DNA of 64,000 nucleotides from Alistipes finegoldii DSM 17242 (GTDB taxonomy: Bacteria > Bacteroidota > Bacteroidia > Bacteroidales > Rikenellaceae): the NCBI RefSeq assembly GCF_000265365.1, contig NC_018011.1, positions 868,001-932,000 on the forward strand, given 5' to 3'. Position 1 is the stretch's first letter, and each line of letters opens with the position of its first letter. Positions 1-10,127 of this stretch are shown here, in pieces. Position numbers and translations under genes: made by a program. Below the pieces are notes generated by a model. It did no database searches and was not told where the DNA came from. It saw only the letters and a program-made list of their open reading frames with translations.

Positions 1-430
1 CGTTCGGCGTGATCCGAAGTTCCGCGATCTTGGCCTCATAGCGGATGTTACCCTGGATAAAGCGATTGAAAAAACCGGCTTCCCTGCGCGCGATATACAT
101 ATCCCGGATACTGTTGCCGCCGAGCCACCCGGCGGCTTCGGCCTTCGCCTCCCATGTATCCTGCGTCAAGGCATACCAATCATCGACGAACATGGCCAGG
201 TGATGGCGAATCTCGATCTCGATATTATCCCTGCGCTGGGCATACCGTGCCGGAATAACTTCTCCGTCCGTAGCCACGTAGTAGGAGAACTCCAGCTGCT
301 TGCCGAGCGTTTCCCGACGTTCGAGATAGTTGAGTATAAACGACACCAGCACCAGTAGCAGGCACAGGACGGTAATCAGGTTGTTACGCTCCAGTATTTT
401 TCGAAACGACTGTATTTTTTCAGGGATCAT
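1..430 (-). CDS. traK: Conjugative transfer protein TraK (partial, C-terminus outside window)
   Basis: The reading frame starts with ATG at 430 (MIPEKIQSFRK) and stays open to the window edge, about 143 residues. One membrane segment lies at about residues 18-34, followed by a soluble periplasm-type domain. That topology and the position directly after traJ match TraK, the VirB8-like scaffold protein of Bacteroidales mating pores. The start is 2 bases beyond the traJ stop, so the two are co-transcribed and probably translationally coupled. The call rests mainly on gene order and topology. Confidence 0.75.
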   Translation of the reverse strand, partial: MIPEKIQSFRKILERNNLITVLCLLLVLVSFILNYLERRETLGKQLEFSYYVATDGEVIPARYAQRRDNIEIEIRHHLAMFVDDWYALTQDTWEAKAEAAGWLGGNSIRDMYIARREAGFFNRFIQGNIRYEAKIAELRITPN

Positions 431-432
431 AG

Positions 433-1188
433 CTACATTCTGAATAATTTATAACTCAATTCCATGACGCTTTGGTAGGCTTTGAATCGGGCCATGGCGA
501 TCATAAAGAAGCCGAGGATGGGCGAACTTGCGTCCGAAGCGTAAATTCTGAAACATTCCTCGCAGAAGGAATCCGCGACATACAACATGGGGCTGCAGGC
601 CAGCAGGGCGATATAGATCATAAACCACTGCTTCCAAAGCGACCGGAAAGGCGACATGGCCCCCAGCACCAAAATCAACGGGGCGCTCCAGTAGATAACC
701 TTCAGCCCTACGGCACGTATCGTCAGAAACGTCGGGAAGCACAGGTAATTCACCAGGTCGGCAAAAGGTTTCAGGACTCCCTGGGCGATTAGATAACCCG
801 CTGCATTCTGACCTGTCCCGCTCTTGAGAAACGCATTCATAAGTATATTCCCGAATGACGTGGAGGAATCAGGCGGCGGAACAGACCCGTCGCCGAGATT
901 CGACTCCTTCATAAATTCCGCGATGGCGCTATCGGCATGGAGCTCGATAGGCATTAGGGCATTGACCAATGTCTCCATGAATCGTATCAGCTCCGGAAAC
1001 AAATACACGAACAATCCGCCCAGGAATACCCAGGAGAGATCTTCCCAAATATCCTTCGCGGGATTATTCTTCTTCTGGAGATAGATCATACCGCCCTGCA
1101 ACAGCACGAAGAACCCCGCAAGACGACTTACTTCAGGCGGGATCTCAACCTGCATGTTGGATAGGTCTGTGAGAAAATCGAAGCCCAT
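433..1188 (-). CDS. traJ: Conjugative transfer protein TraJ, polytopic inner-membrane component
   Basis: A 251-residue protein with several hydrophobic segments (around residues 24-40, 50-70, 145-180, 185-205) and a soluble stretch between about 75 and 130. In CTnDOT-type systems TraJ lies between TraI and TraK and is the multi-pass membrane channel protein comparable with VirB6/TrbL. It is shorter than the CTnDOT TraJ (about 330 residues), so part of the family may be missing or this is a compact variant. It begins 5 bases after the traI stop and ends 2 bases before traK. Confidence 0.75.
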   Translation of the reverse strand: MGFDFLTDLSNMQVEIPPEVSRLAGFFVLLQGGMIYLQKKNNPAKDIWEDLSWVFLGGLFVYLFPELIRFMETLVNALMPIELHADSAIAEFMKESNLGDGSVPPPDSSTSFGNILMNAFLKSGTGQNAAGYLIAQGVLKPFADLVNYLCFPTFLTIRAVGLKVIYWSAPLILVLGAMSPFRSLWKQWFMIYIALLACSPMLYVADSFCEECFRIYASDASSPILGFFMIAMARFKAYQSVMELSYKLFRM

Positions 1189-1193
1189 ATCGC

Positions 1194-1748
1194 TCAGAAA
1201 TAGGTGTTTAACATTTCGCTGTTGTACTTGATCGCTTTAGCCTGGACGTCGATATAGCTGACCTGCGAGTTCAGCCGGTCGAGATCGTCGAGGACTTTAC
1301 GGGTCTCGGCAAGGCGCTCCGCATCGCTCATCACCAGAAACCTGTCCGAAAAGACCTGGGCCCCGTAAGCCGTCACGTCGATACATTCGCGCGTCACCTG
1401 GTTGCACAAATCAACCAAACTCGTGGTGTACTGCACATCGAGCCGAAGGTTGCCGATCATTTCATAGACCTGCTTGATACGCCCCACGCACGCGGCCGAC
1501 CGGGTCGCTATCTCCTGCACGTCCCGGATCGTGGCCAGTTTATTATTCACCTTTTCAACCGCGTCGATGCCCTTGTTGATACCGTCTTTGACGTTGACCA
1601 TCGTTTGATAGGTCTGCACCATCTGTTGCAGTTGCTCGGCATGGTTCATCGCCTCCTGCAACTCCAAGCTCGGAGCCACGACGGCCACCTGAGCCTGTGC
1701 GACACCCCATCCCAGTATAAATAATCCTGCTAATAATATCCGTTTCAT
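1194..1748 (-). CDS. traI: Conjugative transfer protein TraI (DUF4141-like), exported
   Basis: A 184-residue protein with a clear Sec signal peptide (MKRILLAGLFILGWGVAQAQ, cleavage near residue 19). The rest is predicted to be mostly helical, with heptad-like stretches at about residues 30-75. In CTnDOT-like operons the exported protein between the TraG ATPase and TraJ is TraI; its helical periplasmic nature recalls VirB5-type pilus proteins (inference). It lies 20 bases after traG and 5 bases before traJ. The element seems to lack a separate traH between traG and traI. Confidence 0.7.
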   Translation of the reverse strand: MKRILLAGLFILGWGVAQAQVAVVAPSLELQEAMNHAEQLQQMVQTYQTMVNVKDGINKGIDAVEKVNNKLATIRDVQEIATRSAACVGRIKQVYEMIGNLRLDVQYTTSLVDLCNQVTRECIDVTAYGAQVFSDRFLVMSDAERLAETRKVLDDLDRLNSQVSYIDVQAKAIKYNSEMLNTYF

Positions 1749-1768
1749 AGTCTGTAAATATTAAATTA

Positions 1769-4267
1769 TTAATGTTCTTTCTCATAGAGTTCGATCGCCG
1801 CGGCCATCGACTGCGTTTCTTCATACAACTTGCCCAACTCATTGCATATCTTACCTTCGGTCTGGAACGCCAGATACGTCCTCGGGCTGACGCAAAGCGT
1901 CATTATCGTAGATTTCTTCTGGCGGAAAATGTAGAACGACGAGTATCTGGGATCATCCGTATAGTTGTTCTCAAGGGCAAGGACACAGTTGCGGTCATGC
2001 TCCGAGAACCGCTTGGCATACTTCTCGAAGCCTGTCGGATCTGCCCCGGCGAGAAATATCGTCGTGGCGATATTTTTCATCAGCGCACCCGCAGCTCCGC
2101 CTTCTTTCTTGTAGCGATCCCCGGCATTCAAGGCCAGCTGGTCGAGGTTCTGCAGAACGATACATGCCGAGCCGTCCTTCTTGCGAATCGCCTGCATCTG
2201 ATATAACACGGCCGAAAAAATCATGTCCATCTGCATCAGCTCCGCGAACTCCTCGTAAATAATGAATCCTCGTTTGCCGGGCTGTTCCCAGACAAGGGTG
2301 CGGATCGCAATACCGATCAGGTGGACTACGATACTCAGCAACTGGGGCTTGGCCTTGATATTCTCCAATTCGAAGATCAGCAGCCGCTTACCCTTGAGCC
2401 GTGCCGTAGGATTGTCGCTTTGGGCCAGCACATTCTCATAGACACCCCCACAGCACCACTCGCTGCCGTTATGTATGAACTGGTTTATATTGAAATACTC
2501 CGGCCGGATCTGGCATCCATCCAGAATTTCAGCGTAATTATTGCTCAACCACGCATAGAACCCGCGCCACGACGACTCTAAAGGCAAGTGCAAATACATC
2601 ATAACGATTTTGCGCAGCGAGACCCTCTCCTCGGCCGACGGCACCGCATCAGGCTTGATGATAAGCCACAATGTCTCGCAAATATCGTCGACCCGCTCCT
2701 CTTCGGACGAAGAGCCGAAAGCGAACGGATCGAGTCCCAATGCCTCACTGGGGCTATATCTGAAAGTGAACACTTCTTCCGGATCGTACAAACGCGCGGC
2801 CTTGTCGTAAGAGCCGCCGCAATCCACAATGATATTGATGTATTCGGCTGTCTTATCATGGTGGTAGGCATCCACGACCTTCTCCAAGGTCACGGTTTTA
2901 CCGCCTCCCGTCATACCGACCACGGCGATATTCCTCGAATCCGCATACTTCTTATTCGCATCGTAAAGATCATAGCGAAGCGGCATATGATCCACAGGAT
3001 CGCTGAAGAACACACCCTCGGCATCCGACTCGTATCCCCCGACATTCTGGAACAACGCGATAGCCTGTGTTATATCCGCGATATAATAGGCATCGCTGTC
3101 CATGCACGCCACGGTCGCAGGATTGGAGCAGTAGACGACATTTCGCAATTCCACACCCGTCGGCACCACAGGCTCGAAATGCCGCTGCTGCTTGAGGAAA
3201 TTCGTGACGATCGTCCGGTATTCCTTGACCTGTTGTTCGCTTTCGCCCCAGTAGATGATATTCGTATGCCCCCGGACAAGCATCGCCTCCATGTTGTCAC
3301 CGATATTATGGCGGGTCGTTTCCATTCTATTGCGCTGATCCTCGGCATCGTCCGAAAAACCACGGTTTTTTCGCAGCATTTTCAACGTCGCCTCGATCAT
3401 GGCATACTCCGTATCATGCCCGGTAATCGTAATGATCTGGTTGCAGATGTGCGGAAAAGGCAAGCCGATACCCAAATCTTCGAGCGTGCCGATCGGAACT
3501 TTCACCCCACGGCCCGGATAGGGCGTGCGCAGCACTTCGGGGAACTGGCGTTCATGCTCGATGCTCACAGCTCCGACATAGTTATCGCCGGCACGGACAT
3601 AGCGTTTCGTAGCGTAAACATCCGTCAGGAAATCGCTTTGATAACCGTTGAAATAGTAGTGCATATATTCCCGGATCTCCGGCTCGGACAAAGGCCGAAT
3701 ATCCAGCAGTCCCGATCCCTGCAACTGCAAATACATCGAATCCAGCGTATTCAGGAAATGAGAATAGGCGCCATCCTCTTCCTTGAATTCCTTATGCGAA
3801 AGGGTGACAAAAGGGTTCTGTGATTTGGGATTGCGCGTCTCTCGGAAACCCGTATAGACGATGAACAGGTACGACGTTCCGTTGGTTTTCAGGCGCGACC
3901 GGGCATATGCCTTTTCCTCGCGCTGGATATAGGACATCTCCGGCATACACGACGCATCGAAGTACGACCGGTCATAACGGTCGCTGCGCATGATGATCGT
4001 ACCCCGCGGCAGATCCTTCAATGCCACGCGCCAGATCTCTACGATCTGGTCGTATGCCTCCGCAGTATAGGAATAGGCCGGCGGTAACAGAAGACGGTAA
4101 CAGAATACGACGTCCCCCTGCTGCGTTATCATCCTGTTGTTCGCGTACTCCTCGACCAGGGACGAGGCATCGTACTGCTCGCTCCTTGCGCGTGAATACG
4201 ACTGCACGACAAGATAAAGCACCAGCCCGACGATCCCTATGAACAGTATGAATACAGCTACGAGCAT
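1769..4267 (-). CDS. traG: Conjugation system ATPase TraG (VirB4 family)
   Basis: An 832-residue ATPase that powers assembly of the mating apparatus at the inner membrane. An N-terminal membrane segment (residues 2-22) is followed by the VirB4 N-domain. The Walker A motif GMTGGGKT is at residues 451-458 and the Walker B motif GFIIYEEFAEL at about 667-677. The length matches Bacteroidales TraG (about 830). traF ends 1 base upstream of its start and traI follows after 20 bases, so it is inside the tra operon. The frame is intact. Confidence 0.93.
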   Translation of the reverse strand: MLVAVFILFIGIVGLVLYLVVQSYSRARSEQYDASSLVEEYANNRMITQQGDVVFCYRLLLPPAYSYTAEAYDQIVEIWRVALKDLPRGTIIMRSDRYDRSYFDASCMPEMSYIQREEKAYARSRLKTNGTSYLFIVYTGFRETRNPKSQNPFVTLSHKEFKEEDGAYSHFLNTLDSMYLQLQGSGLLDIRPLSEPEIREYMHYYFNGYQSDFLTDVYATKRYVRAGDNYVGAVSIEHERQFPEVLRTPYPGRGVKVPIGTLEDLGIGLPFPHICNQIITITGHDTEYAMIEATLKMLRKNRGFSDDAEDQRNRMETTRHNIGDNMEAMLVRGHTNIIYWGESEQQVKEYRTIVTNFLKQQRHFEPVVPTGVELRNVVYCSNPATVACMDSDAYYIADITQAIALFQNVGGYESDAEGVFFSDPVDHMPLRYDLYDANKKYADSRNIAVVGMTGGGKTVTLEKVVDAYHHDKTAEYINIIVDCGGSYDKAARLYDPEEVFTFRYSPSEALGLDPFAFGSSSEEERVDDICETLWLIIKPDAVPSAEERVSLRKIVMMYLHLPLESSWRGFYAWLSNNYAEILDGCQIRPEYFNINQFIHNGSEWCCGGVYENVLAQSDNPTARLKGKRLLIFELENIKAKPQLLSIVVHLIGIAIRTLVWEQPGKRGFIIYEEFAELMQMDMIFSAVLYQMQAIRKKDGSACIVLQNLDQLALNAGDRYKKEGGAAGALMKNIATTIFLAGADPTGFEKYAKRFSEHDRNCVLALENNYTDDPRYSSFYIFRQKKSTIMTLCVSPRTYLAFQTEGKICNELGKLYEETQSMAAAIELYEKEH

Positions 4268-4268
4268 A

Positions 4269-4514
4269 TCAACGGTTTTTTAAGTGAGAGGGGAACTGTT
4301 TCCCATAAGTCAGGTTCCGGGACAGGCGGTCTATATTGCGGAATATCCAAAAAACGACAACTCCCCACGGAATCCAGAACAGGACAAAAAGCGGATTGAA
4401 AATGACTATGAGGATCGGTATGCAGGCAATACCCACACATGCCATGAATCGCTCCGCAGGCATGCCTGCGACCATTACGCGGTCGCGTAAGCGTCGGTTG
4501 ATATAGGACTCCAT
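4269..4514 (-). CDS. traF: Conjugative transfer protein TraF (DUF4133-like)
   Basis: An 81-residue protein with two adjacent membrane segments (about residues 25-60), preceded by a basic N-terminus (MESYINRRLRDRV) and followed by a short polar tail. The size, topology and position between traE and traG match the small VirB3-like TraF protein of Bacteroidales conjugative transposons. Its ATG overlaps the traE stop by one base (TAATG), which indicates coupled translation. Confidence 0.82.
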   Translation of the reverse strand: MESYINRRLRDRVMVAGMPAERFMACVGIACIPILIVIFNPLFVLFWIPWGVVVFWIFRNIDRLSRNLTYGKQFPSHLKNR

Positions 4515-4801
4515 TATCGCAACAGAACATTCATACCGGCATAGATCAGACCCGTAATTATCGCAATGACGATCACGGCATAAAGAGCGTTCGAGAGGAT
4601 CTTCTTATAATTTTCCCCGTTATCCATCAGGTTGTTTACCATCCAGTAGACCAGCGCTACGAGTGCCCCCAAACCAAATAATACGGGAATGAGGGTCTTC
4701 ACATCGCTTTTTACAGAGGAAAGGCTCCATTGCGATGCCTGCTGCGCGAACAGCGAGGTCGCATAAATAGTCGCTACGATCGTAAAAAACAGTTTTTTCA
4801 T
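4514..4801 (-). CDS. traE: Conjugative transfer protein TraE (DUF4134-like)
   Basis: A 95-residue protein with a signal peptide (MKKLFFTIVATIYATSLFAQ) and two later hydrophobic segments (about residues 38-56 and 73-93). It matches the TraE family, a pilin-like VirB2-type component that comes first in the tra cluster. A 21-base gap separates it from the coupling-protein gene and the gene overlaps traF by one base. The start is the only ATG giving a full signal peptide. Confidence 0.82.
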   Translation of the reverse strand: MKKLFFTIVATIYATSLFAQQASQWSLSSVKSDVKTLIPVLFGLGALVALVYWMVNNLMDNGENYKKILSNALYAVIVIAIITGLIYAGMNVLLR

Positions 4802-4822
4802 AACACCTTATATAATTTATTG

Positions 4823-6451
4823 TTAATTAAATGATTGCATAAATTCATTCGCCTCCCGGCGTATTCTGACGGCAATTTCGTGCAGCGCCGCACGATCCAT
4901 ACTGCGGATTTTCGGTGGTAGTTCTTTCTTCCCGCTGATGTGTTTGAAGCGGAAGCGTTTGACATCCCCGTAGAAGTACACGAACTCCCCTTTTTTCAAG
5001 AGGTAGAAATCGCTGGCTATATAGCGGGGCTGCTTGACGCCGCGGCTCGTAACCGTCGTTCCGTTCGAGGACGAAGAGTAGGATTTCTCGGTTTTCACGA
5101 TCCGGGGCATCAGCCCCTCGTAATATTTCGCGGTCTGCTCCGTGCGGGTGCGGCCGAAGAATTGGTGCGCAAGGTTCGACAGGACTGTACGCTGGTTGAA
5201 CTCCTTGCCTCCTTGGGTACGTTGAATCTGGCTCAAATCCTGAGTCGTGTACACCACACAGACATGAAGGCTCCGAAGATACGCCATATAGTTCTGGACG
5301 CGGGGACTGGGAAGCTCCGCGGCTTCATCCAGCAGCGCGACCGCATAATCGTTATCCTGATCGCCCATCATCAGCAGGCCCGCATCGGCGATCATGGCCA
5401 GGATCGGAGCGTTCGAGGATGAATTCTTGGGTTCATTGACCAAAGCCAGCGCTTCGCAGTTCCCCGGACGGTTGATCCGCAGGTCGATGTCATTGCCGCT
5501 CAGCAGGAAGAACCCCGCATCCGTATTGATCGTATTGAGGGCCAGAATGACTGTTTGCAGGATATTACTCGTCGTTTCAGGATTATCCGCCCCCTGGAAG
5601 AACACCGACGCCATAGAGGAAACCTGCGGATCGCGGCCCAACATCTTCTTCAGCCTTCCGAACGGGATCACCTTTTTGCCTTCTTTCAAATGAAGGTTAT
5701 CCGGATCGTTTATTATCGACATCAGAAAAGGAAGGTGGCAGCACTCCGGTTTGTAGAGCTTCAGATACCACGTTATGCTTTCAAGCAGCGAGGCTGCCGT
5801 ATTTTTGAAGAAGCCGCCCGTCGATGTCGAATCTCTCGCGTCACCGCCCTGCGCAGCTATCAGGAAAGAGTCGATTCTCGACTTAAGCGACTGCTCGTCT
5901 TCGATGTACATGGGGTCGATCGGATTTATGCGCACACAGCGCTCATAGTCGAACAACGCGAATACATGGTAGGGAATCCCGGCCTCCGCAAAGAGCGGAT
6001 AGACTGCCTGCGTAAGCTCGTATTTCTTCAGGTCGTGCAGCAGCATGGACATCCTGAACCTGACGGCATGCCGCACAAACGCCATGTTGCAGCTCTCCGT
6101 TTTTCCGCTACCCGATCCCCCGTTGATGTAGGTCTGGTCGTCGATACGCTTGATTTAGTGCACATGGCCCCGGCTGTCCTCGACCTCCATTGTCAGTTTC
6201 GACCACCCGTTAACGCACCGGGAAACGCGAATATACACCCACCGATACGTCGGTATCAACACAATAAGCCCTGCGGCAAGGGGCAGCGCCCACGACCAAA
6301 GGTAAGTCACGATCTCCAGCCCGGCCCAGACGTAGATATAGCCGGGAACCATGAACGCCAAAAGTATAGCACAGACACCCAGCGGCTTGCACCAGATATA
6401 AAGTACCGGAAGCAGGGCTGCCGCTATCGCCAAATATTCGAGCAGGTTCAT
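4823..6451 (-). pseudogene. Type IV coupling protein (VirD4/MobC-like), split by an in-frame TAA
   Basis: Two open stretches lie in the same frame. Residues 1-98 (6451-6158) form the N-terminal membrane anchor with several hydrophobic segments. A TAA at 6155-6157 follows, then 23 codons that encode the Walker A motif (GGSGSGKT), then 420 residues carrying the rest of the ATPase, including a Walker B-like LLDEAAELP. The first ATG after the stop (6085) lies beyond Walker A, and no ATG, GTG or TTG occurs in the frame between, so a restarted protein could not bind ATP normally. Coupling proteins hand the relaxase-DNA complex to the transfer pore, so loss would block transfer. Its ATG overlaps the upstream stop (ATGA). 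A sequencing error or stop suppression cannot be excluded. Confidence 0.85.
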
Positions 6452-6702
6452 AACGTCGATTGATTTCCAAGGATCAATACTATAATTATCAACAACATGG
6501 CAGCGACAGCGATAATGATATTCGAACGCTCCACAAGCCTCGGCACAGGCTCGGAACCATGAGCTTGTCCGGCCTTCTCGTTTTCTTCCCGGTACTTCTT
6601 ATCCAGCATCGCCTGCTTACGCATCATATACCATACGACCGCCAGCAAGATCCCGCCCAGCAGCTTCATGGCAGAAAGCCATGTAAATTCATATCCATTC
6701 AT
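6448..6702 (-). CDS. Small membrane protein of the mobilisation operon, function unknown
   Basis: A protein of 84 residues from the ATG at 6702 (MNGYEFTWLS). A TTG start at 6747 would add 15 residues and overlap the relaxase stop. One membrane segment lies near the N-terminus and a second at the C-terminus, with a charged linker (KKYREENEK) between. It sits between the relaxase and coupling-protein genes and overlaps the latter by 4 bases, which suggests a role in transfer at the membrane (inference). I do not recognise the family. Confidence 0.65.
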   Translation of the reverse strand: MNGYEFTWLSAMKLLGGILLAVVWYMMRKQAMLDKKYREENEKAGQAHGSEPVPRLVERSNIIIAVAAMLLIIIVLILGNQSTL

Positions 6703-6743
6703 CTGTATCAAATATTTAAATCCGTGTTCCGTCGGTTTACAAC

Positions 6744-9554
6744 TCAATATCCTTTCGTGAGTACATTCAAAAGTTTGAAAGCGCCTTTCAGCAACACCTG
6801 CTGCGGCGTCAGGGGTATGACCTTCACCAGATTGGCTTTCGCCATCGCTTGTACCGCAACTTTGTGACGCGCAGCATGTCCGAAAATCTTATATTCCGGG
6901 GTCGGGAGTACGGAACGTTTACAGGCTGCCGCAACCCTGCGCTGCACCTCTTCCTTGTAGGTCTTAGCCACAGCAGGAGAAAACCGCTTATTGATGTAAC
7001 GGTTGATATAGTTTTGCTGATTACGTACCTTTGCGAGTTCCTTCGAGGGAATCTTCGTCGAGACATACTCCTGGATCAGCTCCCGGCGCTTCTCTTCGAT
7101 CAGGGGATAGATCTTCTCCTGCAAAACCTTTTTATAGTATTGCGCCTGCTCCGCAGAAAACGCCTTATCCACGTAGGCTGCGAATTCGTACTCGTTTTTC
7201 AATCGGACGTCCGGGCCGAACTGCTGCATCCCATATCGCTCGAACAGCCTTTCAGAATGAGGCGACAACTGCCGCATCAACTCGTTATTCGCGTCGAGCA
7301 GCCGCTCGGCATATTTATCCTGATCGGGGGTCAGTTCGCGTAACAACTGCTCCAACTGGCTCTGTTTTTCGACCACGACATGATAATCGGGAAGTTCCGA
7401 CGCGAGAAATCCCTCTATCGCCTTCGCCAACTCTGCCTGACGCTCGATCTGGACTTTCTCCAGCCCTTCGAATATTTCCCCCAGTTCTTTGCGCAGAGCG
7501 CCGTATTTCATGTCGGGGTGTTCCTCTTCCAATATGTTTACGACACCCCGGCGCAGATCGCGGATCGCCTTATCCAGTTCTTTATCCTCCAGGGCCAAGC
7601 GTAATAGGGTTTCCTCTTTCGCATGGACGGTCAGTCCCCTATCCGCGAGAATCTCCTGCAAGCGCACCACCGGCTGTCCCCGCTCTGCGACATACGAATC
7701 CAGTTTCGCGGTCAGGGTTTTTACACGCTCCGGTTCCAGTCCGAGGATCTGGTTCTTCAGCGATGCGAAATCCTGCGGCCGCTCGCAGCGTTGCGCAACT
7801 TCCGAGACCCTCTTCCGGGCTTCTTCCGGCAGCAACCGTTCACGCGCCATCTCCTCGAAGCCGCGCAGATCCCGGATCCCGGCAGCGTCTTTACCGAAGA
7901 GCGCGAAGGCTTGACGGTTCACGAGCTCCGGCTCCCTTTCAGCCCAATATTCCCGGATAAAATCCGCGACTAAACGCCGCTCCTGATCCGCCATGTAACG
8001 ACAGGCGTTGTCCAGGATTACCGACCGCCCGAGCCTCTCCTCCAAAAATTCCGTTTTTACAAGGAAGCAGTCCGTATCCCGACGCAATTTGATACTGTCG
8101 AAAAGATAATTTTCACGGCACCATGTGTCGGAGTATATCTCGACCCACTTATCGAAAACTTCGCGCCGGCGGTCGATGGCACGACGCATCACGATACCGC
8201 GCCTCAGTAATTTATGGGTCGTATATATCGGACTGTATCCTTGGAATCCCGCGGACTGAATCGTTTTATCTCCGACATTCGCAGCGACGCCTTCCGCCCA
8301 GGCAGGCATTGCCACGCCTTGCATGGTGTCCAGCCGGGCCAATTCCAGCTGGAGATCGTGCAAGCCGCACTCCATCAGTTCATCGGCATTCGCATCCGGA
8401 CTCAGGGCTTTGATCTGCCGTACCAACTGCCCCTTGATCTGGTACAACTGCCGGGCATCGAGGGATTCGCATTGCAGCAAATTTTCATAGTATTCCCCAT
8501 AGCTGCCGACTTTCAGCCGGCGGAACTCCAGGGCCTCCTGCCGCCGGACGGCGCGATCTTTCATAAGCTGCCGTTCGTACGCATAGGAAGACTGTTTGCG
8601 CAGATGCTTGGACTGCTCATAGCTTTCGGTAATGAGCCGGCTATGTACAAAGGTCTTATCGAAAATTCGCTCGCACGCGACTTTATAGGCTTCGCGGTTA
8701 AACCCTATCCTCACTTTCCGACCATTCAGGACATGCTTCTTACTGCCTCGGCCATTGGCATTGGGACTCAGGTTGAAGGAATTCGTAATATCACGCCGGC
8801 TGACAGCGATATGCACGTGCCAGTTATCGCCGGTCTTGGCCATCATCGGATGAAGGATCTCCTGGCTCCCGCCCGGACGAACCTTGTTTTCACGGATAAG
8901 TTTCCGCTCCAGCGTTGCAATCTTACGAGTGATCTCCTTCTCGTTATCCTCAGTAATACGCTGCCGCAGTTTCTCGATCTCCTTATAAATTTGCATATTC
9001 TTGCGGACTTCGGGATCGCTCTTTTTCCAGTAGCGGTCTTTCTCGACCATGCCGAACCACAACAGATCGTTGTTATCCTTAACCTCAGGGTGTCCGAAAT
9101 TGCGGGCATAGGCATCCATACATTTCACCGCATATTCCTTGAGATAGGTGCGCATAAGAGTATCTTCGAGATCCGCAGGGACGACTTCACCGGCATCGGA
9201 GAGCGCTTGCCGCGTGTCGGCAATGGTACGGCGCAGATGCGCGATTTCCTCGCCGGAAGGAGAAAGCGAGAAGGTATAATAACGGGCCTCCTTCTTTTTC
9301 AGACCTTTGACATTGGCGTCGATCGCCTTCGTAACATCTTCACAATCGAAGGTACTGCCACGCCCGTTGAAAAAATATTCGCGACCCTCGACACGAACCG
9401 AATCGTTTTGTTTATCCAGATATGCAGACAACTGCCGGGAAGTAGCGTTCCCCAGCTGCTCCTGAACAAGACTTTCCTTCTCAAGATACCCGGCAAAATC
9501 CATCACAGAACTCTGACCGTATTTGGTGTTATCTACATAGTCTGTGATATACAT
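6744..9554 (-). CDS. Relaxase / mobilisation nuclease (MobB-like)
   Basis: A 936-residue protein, the largest in the mobilisation cluster. A His-X-His metal-binding motif occurs in NWHVHIAVSRRD (H246, H248), which fits the histidine cluster of relaxases that nick oriT. A conserved-looking N-terminal stretch begins MYITDYVDNTKYG. The long C-terminal half (about 350-930) is charged and helical and may bind DNA or partners. Its start overlaps the end of the accessory gene by 22 bases. The family name is inferred from the motif, size and neighbours; the catalytic tyrosine was not identified. Confidence 0.72.
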   Translation of the reverse strand: MYITDYVDNTKYGQSSVMDFAGYLEKESLVQEQLGNATSRQLSAYLDKQNDSVRVEGREYFFNGRGSTFDCEDVTKAIDANVKGLKKKEARYYTFSLSPSGEEIAHLRRTIADTRQALSDAGEVVPADLEDTLMRTYLKEYAVKCMDAYARNFGHPEVKDNNDLLWFGMVEKDRYWKKSDPEVRKNMQIYKEIEKLRQRITEDNEKEITRKIATLERKLIRENKVRPGGSQEILHPMMAKTGDNWHVHIAVSRRDITNSFNLSPNANGRGSKKHVLNGRKVRIGFNREAYKVACERIFDKTFVHSRLITESYEQSKHLRKQSSYAYERQLMKDRAVRRQEALEFRRLKVGSYGEYYENLLQCESLDARQLYQIKGQLVRQIKALSPDANADELMECGLHDLQLELARLDTMQGVAMPAWAEGVAANVGDKTIQSAGFQGYSPIYTTHKLLRRGIVMRRAIDRRREVFDKWVEIYSDTWCRENYLFDSIKLRRDTDCFLVKTEFLEERLGRSVILDNACRYMADQERRLVADFIREYWAEREPELVNRQAFALFGKDAAGIRDLRGFEEMARERLLPEEARKRVSEVAQRCERPQDFASLKNQILGLEPERVKTLTAKLDSYVAERGQPVVRLQEILADRGLTVHAKEETLLRLALEDKELDKAIRDLRRGVVNILEEEHPDMKYGALRKELGEIFEGLEKVQIERQAELAKAIEGFLASELPDYHVVVEKQSQLEQLLRELTPDQDKYAERLLDANNELMRQLSPHSERLFERYGMQQFGPDVRLKNEYEFAAYVDKAFSAEQAQYYKKVLQEKIYPLIEEKRRELIQEYVSTKIPSKELAKVRNQQNYINRYINKRFSPAVAKTYKEEVQRRVAAACKRSVLPTPEYKIFGHAARHKVAVQAMAKANLVKVIPLTPQQVLLKGAFKLLNVLTKGY

Positions 9555-10063
9555 AATTTTTCGTATTGGCTCTTGTAACGCACATAATCCTCTTTCGACA
9601 GACGGATTTGCATAATCGGGTTGCCCCGGAAATCAAAGGCGTCGGTCGCAGTTGTGAAGAATTTTTCCAAAAGCGACAGCGCTTCCGAGAGTCGGCTATC
9701 CTCTGTTTGGACGGCTGAATCATCATCGAGATCCGGAGCACCGGGCTCAGCATATTCCGAAAGCACTGGACGATCATCACGACGCAGCAGGGACTTGATA
9801 AAATCTTCTGTCCGCGATACCGAACCCGCAACTTTCACAAGCGTGACCTGATGGCCGACTTGGTTTTGGAGAATAGCTTTCAGGGCGTCACCTGCCGAGA
9901 CCTCATAATCCAAATTATTCGTCGCATAATGCAGAATAATTCGTGAGGCAGCAATCCCCAAAGTCGTACATTTTCGCTCGGCAATAACACATAACTTTTC
10001 CTTAGCTTCTTGTGTTAATCGTACCGCAGAAAGGCTCTGTTTCCCCGTAACCTTTTTTGCCAT
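9533..10063 (-). CDS. Mobilisation accessory protein (BfmA/BtgA-like)
   Basis: A 176-residue protein. Its basic N-terminal part (MAKKVTGKQSLSAVRLTQEA) and following helix resemble the DNA-binding accessory proteins that help relaxases recognise oriT in Bacteroidales. The middle (about 85-110) is acidic and probably flexible, and the C-terminus (LSKEDYVRYKSQYEKL) is helical. It is the first gene of the mobilisation operon and overlaps the relaxase gene. A TATATTTG -7 box lies 65 bases upstream. Confidence 0.65.
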   Translation of the reverse strand: MAKKVTGKQSLSAVRLTQEAKEKLCVIAERKCTTLGIAASRIILHYATNNLDYEVSAGDALKAILQNQVGHQVTLVKVAGSVSRTEDFIKSLLRRDDRPVLSEYAEPGAPDLDDDSAVQTEDSRLSEALSLLEKFFTTATDAFDFRGNPIMQIRLSKEDYVRYKSQYEKLCISQTM

Positions 10064-10127
10064 TTTTTATGAGATATTTGATTAAATCGCCCAAAACAAG
10101 CGAAAAAACACACTTTATTTCACACCG

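Noticed and set aside
2588..3823. 411-codon plus-strand frame inside traG
   Set aside because: It lies fully opposite the intact VirB4-type ATPase and has no recognisable motif.
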